Shown here piece by piece: positions 15,098 through 21,760 of a stretch of DNA of 41,850 nucleotides. The notes beneath the pieces were generated by a model. The model ran no database searches, was not told the DNA's origin, and was given only the letters and a program-made list of their open reading frames with translations. The translations under genes and the position numbers were made by a program. This DNA is from Candidatus Nomurabacteria bacterium (lineage in GTDB: Bacteria > Patescibacteriota > Minisyncoccia > Phycocordibacterales > CAIJYI01): NCBI GenBank assembly GCA_943356445.1, contig CALREZ010000005.1:1-41850 (forward strand), given 5' to 3'. Every line of letters begins with the position of its first letter. The first letter of the stretch is position 1.

Positions 15098-15952
15098 ATG
15101 CAAAATCATTATGATACGCTCGGAGTAAAAAGCTATACGTCAACAGAAGGAATCAATAGAGCATGCAATAGGCTTGCGCATAAGTACAAAGAGGATACAA
15201 CAGGAAGTTCCGAAACAAAATTAAAAGAAATGGAAGAAGCTTGTCAAATACTTACCAATCACAAAAAACGAGCGGAATACAATTCCTTTTTAAACAACAG
15301 AGAAACCCAGTCAGAGTTACCATCCAAAGACGCCAAAATAGCGACTGAGCCCATTCCCCGCAATGTAAAACAAAAGCCATTTGACGATACTATCCAATTT
15401 TTAAAGACCCGCTTTTTCTCTTTAAGCGAGTTTTTTGCGCAAGGAATCCTTGGTTTTGCTGCTGCCAAAATAATCACGTATTTTATCAGAAGCGAATTAC
15501 CATTGCTAACTTTTTTTACGGAAAATTTTCTCGGTTTTGTTATTCTTTTTTCCGCATTCATTGCCATATTAAAACTCGGACAGTATTTTCTGGAACTGGA
15601 TCATTTCAAAGCTGTTTGCTACTGGGTTGGAGTAGCCTGCTTTGTTTTTTTCATGTCAGATATTATTCCTGGAAATATTTTCCTCAACGGAGTTTCTTCA
15701 CCATCAGACGAGAAAATTCTTCCCTACCCTGAAAACTTTCATTTTATGGAACAAACTCTCAACCGCAACGAAATACTTCAACTTCAAAGTGTTCTTGCAA
15801 AAGATGCCGATGTCTACCCAGAAGGATTCGTTACGGGGGTTTACGGAGAGCTCACGCACCGAGCGCTTATTCGTTATCAAAAAAAACACGGGCTTCCGGC
15901 AAAAGGATATTATGGGGAACAAACAAAGGCCCTCATAATGCACTCGCAATAA
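15098..15952 (+). CDS. Degenerate J-domain, membrane and peptidoglycan-binding fusion
   Basis: A 284-aa protein in three parts. Residues 1-64 follow the J-domain plan (HYDTLGV start, KEMEEACQILTNHKKRAEYN end), but the HPD loop that stimulates DnaK is missing; AHKYKED is at that place. Residues about 110-200 hold three to four hydrophobic helices. Residues about 215-284 match a peptidoglycan-binding domain 1, with LQLQSVLAKDADVYPEGFVTGVYG and LIRYQKKHGLPAKGYYGEQTK. This would tie an intracellular adaptor to the cell wall across the membrane. It follows the 69-aa gene by 9 nt. The assignment of the last domain is firm; the J-domain call is moderate. Confidence 0.75.
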   Translation: MQNHYDTLGVKSYTSTEGINRACNRLAHKYKEDTTGSSETKLKEMEEACQILTNHKKRAEYNSFLNNRETQSELPSKDAKIATEPIPRNVKQKPFDDTIQFLKTRFFSLSEFFAQGILGFAAAKIITYFIRSELPLLTFFTENFLGFVILFSAFIAILKLGQYFLELDHFKAVCYWVGVACFVFFMSDIIPGNIFLNGVSSPSDEKILPYPENFHFMEQTLNRNEILQLQSVLAKDADVYPEGFVTGVYGELTHRALIRYQKKHGLPAKGYYGEQTKALIMHSQ

Positions 15953-16017
15953 AAATTGAATTTATTTGCCTATTATATATAATTCAAGGAGTATTTATAA
16001 ATTAAAAAAGATAAATT

Positions 16018-16200
16018 ATGTCAGATCTTAAAGTCGTCGAAACATTATATAGCAATCATAATAAGTTTGAGATCTTAAAAAGAGAAGGCGGGTTCATTGT
16101 AGATGTTGCCTATTATCTGCATAAAAACGGAAAACCACACCGCTCTTTTAAAACTCTTCGAGACGCCATAGATGCAGCAAAAGAAGAAGGAGCATCATAA
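16018..16200 (+). CDS. 60-aa hypothetical protein
   Basis: A small soluble protein with a beta-rich N-terminal half (KFEILKREGGFIVDVAYYL) and a helical end (TLRDAIDAAKEEG). A TATAAT-like box near 15977-15982 could drive it, with an AAGGAG too far from the start to act. The composition looks like a real protein and the next gene starts 47 nt later. No family recognised. Confidence 0.5.
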   Translation: MSDLKVVETLYSNHNKFEILKREGGFIVDVAYYLHKNGKPHRSFKTLRDAIDAAKEEGAS

Positions 16201-16247
16201 AATTGATGTTTCTTTAAACATCCTTTTATTCTTAACAAATAATACTC

Positions 16248-17336
16248 ATGAGCGAAGCCGAAAAAGAGCACGTACAGAAATTAACAGACCAAGCTTTTGC
16301 CCTCATTGAGCTGGAAGAAAATGAAAAGATTATTGAAACTTGTGATGAGATATTAAACATTGAACCCGAAAATTCTCTCATTCTCCGAATGAGATCCATT
16401 GCTTTGTGCAATCTTGATAAATTCCAAGAAACCCTTGAGGCTTGCGACGAAGCTCTGACGGTTGAACCTCAAAATATAAACACAATGCTCCGAAGAGCTT
16501 GGGCTCTCTATCATCTTGAGGAATACCTTTTAACGATTGAAGAGTGCGATGAGGTATTAGCTCTTGACCCAAAGAATATGGAAGCATTCGCAAAGAAAGC
16601 GGGAGCTTTATGTCACTTAAACCTACACGAGGAAGCATTTAAGGTGTGCGAAACAGCTCTTTCCATTGACCCAAAAGATACAGCTATACTTTTTTTAAAA
16701 GCTCAAATTTTTCAAATCCTCAAAAAAGAACGAGAAGCGATTGAAATATATGAAAAGATACTGGACATTGATCCATCAGATGTAGACGCTCTTCAAGCAA
16801 AAGCCTGGATGCTTGAAGAACTAAATCGACACCAGGAAGCAATTGAAACATGCAACGAAGCATTATCTCTTGATGCTGAAAATATCCCCATTCTTACCAT
16901 AAAAATCTTCGCTTTGTTTGAGTTGGAAAAATATGAAGACGCCATCAAAACCTGCGAAGATATCTTGACTACTGAACCCAACAATATCCGCGCTCTCATA
17001 GTCAAGACAAAAGCTCTCTACCGCCTGGAAAAATATGAAGAAGGACTTCAAACAAGCAAAAAAATATTACCCCTCCAACAGAAAGATATTGATGTCCTTG
17101 ACCTTCATGCCCATTTGCTTCAACAGCTTGGAAAGTATGAGGAATCTCTCCAAATTTGTGATGAAATTCTATCATTTGAACCGAACGATATAAACACAAT
17201 AGGAACGAAAGCTTGGAACTTCGGTTTTCTCGGACAGCGTAACGAAGCAATCCGCTGTTGCGAAGAAATACTGAAGATAGATCCCAAGAATATAGATGCC
17301 CTGCGATTAAGAGTTACTATTTTTGAAAACTGTTAA
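16248..17336 (+). CDS. TPR protein with a cysteine in most repeats
   Basis: A 362-aa protein made entirely of about ten 34-residue tetratricopeptide repeats, recognisable from ALxxLxxYxEAIxxC-EALxxxPxN spacing. Such arrays form a superhelix that binds peptides or assembles complexes. No signal peptide or membrane segment is seen, so it is probably cytoplasmic. Oddly, eight of the ten repeats carry a cysteine at the same place (TCDEIL, ACDEAL, ECDEVL, VCETAL, TCNEAL, TCEDIL, ICDEIL, CCEEIL); Tyr and Ser occupy it in the other two. It is closed by a strong terminator. Confidence 0.9.
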   Translation: MSEAEKEHVQKLTDQAFALIELEENEKIIETCDEILNIEPENSLILRMRSIALCNLDKFQETLEACDEALTVEPQNINTMLRRAWALYHLEEYLLTIEECDEVLALDPKNMEAFAKKAGALCHLNLHEEAFKVCETALSIDPKDTAILFLKAQIFQILKKEREAIEIYEKILDIDPSDVDALQAKAWMLEELNRHQEAIETCNEALSLDAENIPILTIKIFALFELEKYEDAIKTCEDILTTEPNNIRALIVKTKALYRLEKYEEGLQTSKKILPLQQKDIDVLDLHAHLLQQLGKYEESLQICDEILSFEPNDINTIGTKAWNFGFLGQRNEAIRCCEEILKIDPKNIDALRLRVTIFENC

Positions 17337-17366
17337 AAAAAACGAGCCTCGGCTCGTTTTTTTAAC
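17335..17366. terminator. Bidirectional terminator
   Basis: AACGAGC and GCTCGTT form the core stem around CTCG, extended by A and T runs and an outer ACTGTTA/TAACAGT pairing. It lies between converging genes. Confidence 0.85.
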
Positions 17367-17373
17367 AGTGTTT

Positions 17374-17874
17374 TTATCTCCTTCCTTTTCTGTTCCACAT
17401 ATTTTTCAAACCTTCCTGCATATCATCAAAAATTTTCAAAAATGGACTAAAAATATCATTTATCGTTTCGTTAGATTCGCACGCAAATTTAAGTATTCCG
17501 CCGAGAACGAACACGAATAAGATAATTCCAACAATCAATCCAATAATCAACATTGCCGCGTAAGCGACAAGAACCGCCATTCCGCAAAAAACGAGGGAGA
17601 CAAGACCGAGAAGAACTGCGCTCCTCCAGTGTACATCCTTAATATATTTTTTTGAAATTGTAGCTAAACCAACACCAACCATAACGAATGAATGTTGAAG
17701 ATAATGCTGCCATTTCTTATCTTGACGTTCCTTTTCTCTATGTTCGTGTTTTTTCTTATGCGCCCATGCTTCAAATTTCAAAGCCCATCGTTCAACAAAC
17801 GGCCATTTGAGATAACCCGCAAGAACAACAAGAATAAATGGAATTGCCAAAATGATAAAATTTAAATATGCCAT
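17374..17874 (-). CDS. Membrane protein of unknown function
   Basis: A 166-aa protein with an N-terminal hydrophobic helix (residues 4-22), a strongly charged Lys/His/Glu segment (39-55), then two or three further hydrophobic stretches (about 87-140) and an amphipathic basic C-terminus. It is convergent with the TPR gene and divergent from the coiled-coil membrane gene. No family recognised. The start is the only good ATG; the upstream sequence is AT-rich with no clear Shine-Dalgarno. Confidence 0.65.
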   Translation of the reverse strand: MAYLNFIILAIPFILVVLAGYLKWPFVERWALKFEAWAHKKKHEHREKERQDKKWQHYLQHSFVMVGVGLATISKKYIKDVHWRSAVLLGLVSLVFCGMAVLVAYAAMLIIGLIVGIILFVFVLGGILKFACESNETINDIFSPFLKIFDDMQEGLKNMWNRKGRR

Positions 17875-18003
17875 AAAAGTTTTTATTTTATAGAGTTTAA
17901 TTTAAAAAGAGAGATTATTCCGCAATAAAAATAAGAATACTATAACCCCCAATAAAAGTAAATCTTTCAAAAACAAATATAAAAAAACGGTAAATTTACA
18001 AAT

Positions 18004-18033
18004 TTGCTTTACTGTCAAAAAATGTGCTATTAT
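18004..18033 (+). promoter_or_regulatory. Promoter of the membrane/vWA gene pair
   Basis: TTGCTT (18004-18009) and TATTAT (18028-18033) are 18 nt apart. The ATG at 18041 follows 7 nt later, so the message is probably leaderless; the ATG at 18032 overlaps the -10 box and is unlikely. The rest of the 17875-18040 gap is AT-rich without other signals. Confidence 0.6.
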
Positions 18034-18040
18034 GACAGTT

Positions 18041-19177
18041 ATGGTAAATTTCTATACATATAAATTTTCGATGTTTAATAGCTTCTCCGAGTGGCGACTT
18101 TTTAGACGAGGTAAATATGAGGGACGTAATGGATTTTCTTTGGGGATAAACGGCGGGTCCCGAGAGGATTCAATTCGCAAACTGGGAAAGAAAAACTTGG
18201 GACTTCACCAGCAGGAGTGGGTCAAAAGAGATACCCCTCTCATGAAACAGCACCGAAAATTAAGAGAGAAGGTGTTTAAAACAAAAAAAGAAGCAGATAT
18301 ACAGGAAAAAGATTACAAAACAAAAAAAGAAATTTTTGATAGTAAAGAAAGAGCCATTCCAAGCGAAGTTCCCCGTTCTTACGGCTACTATCTGCTTCTA
18401 TTTATCGCCGCAATAGGAGAATTCCCCTTCAACCTCGTCGCTTTCCGCGCAATCAATGAAGCAGAAATCCTCATCTGGTTTATCTCTTTAATTGCCAGTA
18501 TTATCTTTGCTGTCTGTCTGCATCAAATTGCCGTGGCGGTTGCGGAAGGAGCGTTCAAAAAGGGTTTCCGAAACGCCTACAAGACTCACCCTGTCCCGAT
18601 GGCCATGATGACAGTGCTTGGGTTGCTGATTATCGCTTTTGGTATTTTAAGAAAGGGATTCATCCAAGGAACAGACGCTGAGTTGGCATCTTCGGGTATT
18701 CAAACATACACCAGTTCAACTATCGTTGCGATATCCCTCGGGATTTTTGTGCTGCTGGTCTCGCTTGTTGCCATAAGCCAAGGAATGAGGGAGGAAGAAT
18801 CAAATGGAACAAAAGATAAAAAAGCATACAGAGAAGCAAAAGAAGCATATCTGAGAGCCAAGGAAAATTTAGCGCAGATTGAAAAAAAATATGAACGAAC
18901 AAAAACCACATTGGAAGAATCCAGAGATAAACTCATAGAAATTGAAACGGAACGAAAGCAAATGCTCGCAATTTACCGAAGCGAAGAGGACGCTTATCGC
19001 GATATCGTCGATATAATGATAAGCAGTTACAGAAATGGATATACGCAGGCCTATCAAAAAAAGAATCCAGGAAAATCGCCGATATTCATAACGGAACGTT
19101 TCAAAGACATGGATTCAAAACTGGAAGAAAAACTTCCCCTCCTAGAAGAAGTAGATGAGAAATCTAAAACATTGTAA
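18041..19177 (+). CDS. Four-helix membrane protein with flanking coiled coils
   Basis: A 378-aa protein. Residues about 65-110 are a charged helix rich in Lys and Glu. Four hydrophobic segments span about 115-250 in two pairs, separated by a basic loop (AFKKGFRNAYKTHP). Residues about 255-325 are a long coiled coil of Glu/Lys/Arg helices, and a further charged helical tail follows. The topology predicts both coiled coils on the cytoplasmic side. Four nucleotides separate its stop from the start of the vWA-domain gene, so the two are almost certainly co-transcribed and may work together. No family recognised. Confidence 0.75.
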   Translation: MVNFYTYKFSMFNSFSEWRLFRRGKYEGRNGFSLGINGGSREDSIRKLGKKNLGLHQQEWVKRDTPLMKQHRKLREKVFKTKKEADIQEKDYKTKKEIFDSKERAIPSEVPRSYGYYLLLFIAAIGEFPFNLVAFRAINEAEILIWFISLIASIIFAVCLHQIAVAVAEGAFKKGFRNAYKTHPVPMAMMTVLGLLIIAFGILRKGFIQGTDAELASSGIQTYTSSTIVAISLGIFVLLVSLVAISQGMREEESNGTKDKKAYREAKEAYLRAKENLAQIEKKYERTKTTLEESRDKLIEIETERKQMLAIYRSEEDAYRDIVDIMISSYRNGYTQAYQKKNPGKSPIFITERFKDMDSKLEEKLPLLEEVDEKSKTL

Positions 19178-19181
19178 TCAC

Positions 19182-19943
19182 ATGAGAAGAACTATAACTC
19201 TTACTCTTATCGCCCTCATGGCTGGAGGTTATTTTATAACGAAGCACGGAGAAGAAATGATGGAATCTTTTTTTCCCAGGCAGCGAATCGTTACCGTTCT
19301 TTTTGACACGTCAGGAAGTACAGACCCTATGAAAAAGAGCTACCTTAGTTCCTTTGATAAAATTCTAAAGGGTTTAAAAGCGGGAGATCGTATCGTCGTT
19401 GATAAAATATCAGGAAACTCCCTCGCAGAAGCGACCTATCCGGTCAATGAAGAATTGCCAGAGTACCGTTTTTGGGACAAACGAAGCAGTCCTAACTTCA
19501 AAAAGAAAAATGAACAAGAGTTAGAAAAGACACGGGAAGATATTCGAAATAGAGTTCATTCTTTCGTGAACGAATCGGAAAAATCTCAAACCACGGCGAT
19601 AATGGATTCAATTTTGCTGGCTGAAAAAGTATTCACCACCTACAGCGACAAAAAACCGACACTGGTCATTTTTTCCGACATGATGGAAGTTTCAGGACGC
19701 GCAAACTTTTTAAAAGAGATCCCTTCTACCAGCAATATCAACCAATATATACAGAACAAAAGCAATGGAGAAAGGATTGATTTACGTAAAGCAACCATTT
19801 ATGCCATTGGGGCATCGGCGGGAGGCGGATATGTATCGGGAGATGCTTATCAGAGACTACAGAATTTCTGGATACAATATTTTGATAAAGCAAATGCCAG
19901 TCTCAGCGAAAAAGATTTCGGTGCAGCACTACTTACTTTCTAA
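19182..19943 (+). CDS. Membrane-anchored von Willebrand factor A domain protein
   Basis: A 253-aa protein with an N-terminal hydrophobic anchor (residues 4-20) and a vWA-like domain. The metal-ion-dependent adhesion site appears complete: DTSGS at 42-46 (DxSxS), a Thr at 137/138 in SQTTAIMDS, and Asp166 in LVIFSDMME. Such domains bind a ligand through a divalent metal and act in adhesion, complex assembly or metal chelation. The start at 19182 is preferred because an upstream ATG would overlap the preceding gene. It ends at a strong terminator. The partner is most likely the membrane protein encoded 4 nt upstream. Confidence 0.82.
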   Translation: MRRTITLTLIALMAGGYFITKHGEEMMESFFPRQRIVTVLFDTSGSTDPMKKSYLSSFDKILKGLKAGDRIVVDKISGNSLAEATYPVNEELPEYRFWDKRSSPNFKKKNEQELEKTREDIRNRVHSFVNESEKSQTTAIMDSILLAEKVFTTYSDKKPTLVIFSDMMEVSGRANFLKEIPSTSNINQYIQNKSNGERIDLRKATIYAIGASAGGGYVSGDAYQRLQNFWIQYFDKANASLSEKDFGAALLTF

Positions 19944-19959
19944 AAACCTTCAATGTAAC

Positions 19960-19987
19960 AAAAAAAACGCCGTATGGCGTTTTTTTG
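19960..19987. terminator. Bidirectional terminator
   Basis: AAAACGCC and GGCGTTTT around GTAT, with A and T runs. It ends the vWA operon and can also end the minus-strand 39-aa gene. Confidence 0.85.
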
Positions 19988-20002
19988 TTCATATCATGTT
20001 AT

Positions 20003-20122
20003 TTAATCTTTGTTTCGGCAATCTCTACACAAAGATTCGGATGTTTCAGAAGCAAAGTGCGCCCCACAATCCATGCACACTCTCTCCAGACTATTTTCCG
20101 GGCCTCGTTCAAATGAACTCAT
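20003..20122 (-). CDS. 39-aa zinc-ribbon protein
   Basis: A short frame from ATG at 20122 to TAA at 20003-20005. The product has CMDC at residues 16-19 and CRDC at 32-35, spaced 12 residues apart, with a His between them. This four-cysteine layout is that of a minimal zinc ribbon, and the second knuckle CRDC is the same as in the zinc-ribbon gene at 34809-35156. A terminator follows. Function unknown; nucleic-acid or protein binding is plausible. Confidence 0.6.
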   Translation of the reverse strand: MSSFERGPENSLERVCMDCGAHFASETSESLCRDCRNKD

Positions 20123-20205
20123 TGTATGTATTTATATTACTTTTAATTCAATAAAGTTGAGTCTTTATCATAGCACAAAAAATAACTTCATCAAGAAAAA
20201 TAACC

Positions 20206-21567
20206 TCAAAAAGTTCTTCTTGACAACAAACGGATTGTCCACGCAGTAGGGACAAATACGCTTGTACGCACAGTTTCTCGCACCGTCTCATGCAAGGAGA
20301 GATAGTTGGCAACGGATTGACCCTTTTCGTAATATTCTCCAGTAAACCATAACCCTGCGATATTCTTCTTAAGTACATCGTCTCTGAAATCGCGCATAGT
20401 AGCAAGATCCTCCCCTTCCGTGGCCCCATATGCCGCCTCAGCCATGCAATTCTTCTCAATATCACGCTTTATCTTATTTTCCAAATTCACCGCCATCTCA
20501 TTTAATTTTCTTTCTATACTCCGTTGTATTGAATTAATGATATTCTGAGGGATTTGTTTTATTTTATTTTCGGTATTCAAAATAGAATTTTCTATATTTT
20601 TTTGGGTCCTCTCTATGATATTCGGTTTTTTTATGTGCTCGTTTTTTGTTTCATCTTTACTGTTTTTTTCTTTTAGCGCTTCATTAAGCGCTTCTTTCAT
20701 TACTTCGTTTACAGCACCACGGCTTTCTTTTCTGAAATTAAAGGTCGTCCCCGTTTCAAAACCGGGATATATTCCTCCGTTTGTTCCAGTACCAATCCTT
20801 CCAGCGTGCGCGTAAGTCTTCCATAAACTGCAGAAAAAATCTTTAGTAATTCCATAATCTTTTTTCTCCACTCCCGCAGTTTCCAATAAAAGATCTATTT
20901 TTTCCGGCTCAACACATCCTTCGGTTTTTTGATTAAGGAAATAGGCATTGCCAGCAACAAAGAAATTAACATTATCCAAATAAGAGAGCGAAAAAAGATT
21001 ATTTTCAAAATTCAAAACAGAGCTACCAAGATCAAGTATTATATCGGAACCTGGAAGGGACGCTTTAATCATATTTTTTACTACGCCAAGAGCAATACTC
21101 AACTCAGAGCAGGAAGAACTGCTGCAAATTCTATCTTTTAGAACCTCGTTATAAATTTCATAAGAAGGATACGCCTTAAAAATATCATTCACCAAATTTT
21201 CTTCATCAATAACAGAAAGAACATATCCTTTGTAGGTAAAAGTATTGGTTCCCTTTATCTGTTTATTCAATTCTCGAGCAAAATCAGATACGCTAATATC
21301 GGATGCTGTAGGATTGTTCACGTCAATCCAGTCGGTTATTTTTTCTTCGGTTGTCTTCCCTAAACATAATGTTCCCTTTACTCCATCATCTTTGTAAATC
21401 GGTTCACAGTACCAAGTAAACATTTTCTGTAGATCCTTCCAATCTTGGGAACCTACGTCTTTTGGGGGACGATTTTCCCAAGGCCAATCCCATGCAAATG
21501 CAGTAAACGGTAAGAAAGAAAAAGAGGCGACAAGAGCGAACATTACCACAAATAATTTCTTTTTCAT
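20206..21567 (-). CDS. Secreted protein of unknown function
   Basis: A 453-aa protein with a classical signal peptide (KKK, a hydrophobic core, FTAFA cleavage region near residue 25). The mature part starts with a Trp/Pro-rich WDWPWENRPP. It contains several cysteines (C54, C68 and others, some adjacent as in CSSSC) that could form disulfides. Residues about 300-375 form a long charged, Asn/Ile/Lys-rich helix or coiled coil. The end is not recognised. It is probably exported and attached to or released from the envelope. The upstream region contains TAAAAT 7 nt before the ATG, again suggesting a leaderless start. Confidence 0.7.
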   Translation of the reverse strand: MKKKLFVVMFALVASFSFLPFTAFAWDWPWENRPPKDVGSQDWKDLQKMFTWYCEPIYKDDGVKGTLCLGKTTEEKITDWIDVNNPTASDISVSDFARELNKQIKGTNTFTYKGYVLSVIDEENLVNDIFKAYPSYEIYNEVLKDRICSSSSCSELSIALGVVKNMIKASLPGSDIILDLGSSVLNFENNLFSLSYLDNVNFFVAGNAYFLNQKTEGCVEPEKIDLLLETAGVEKKDYGITKDFFCSLWKTYAHAGRIGTGTNGGIYPGFETGTTFNFRKESRGAVNEVMKEALNEALKEKNSKDETKNEHIKKPNIIERTQKNIENSILNTENKIKQIPQNIINSIQRSIERKLNEMAVNLENKIKRDIEKNCMAEAAYGATEGEDLATMRDFRDDVLKKNIAGLWFTGEYYEKGQSVANYLSLHETVRETVRTSVFVPTAWTIRLLSRRTF

Positions 21568-21684
21568 TTATTTTATTTTATTAGAAAAGTAATGTTCCTT
21601 CCATAAAAGTATTTTCTCCATCACATACTATACTCGAAAATGCAATAAAAATCCATTTCTTTTTTCTTCCGTGAAATTTATTGT

Positions 21685-21713
21685 TTGACACTCTCTATTT
21701 TATTCATTAGTAT
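21685..21713 (+). promoter_or_regulatory. Transketolase promoter
   Basis: TTGACA (21685-21690) with TAGTAT (21708-21713) at 17 nt. AAGGAGG at 21749-21755 lies 5 nt before the ATG at 21761. Confidence 0.65.
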
Positions 21714-21760
21714 ACAGGCAACAGAAGTTCTTTGAAACCAACAACCAAAAGGAGGTTGCG

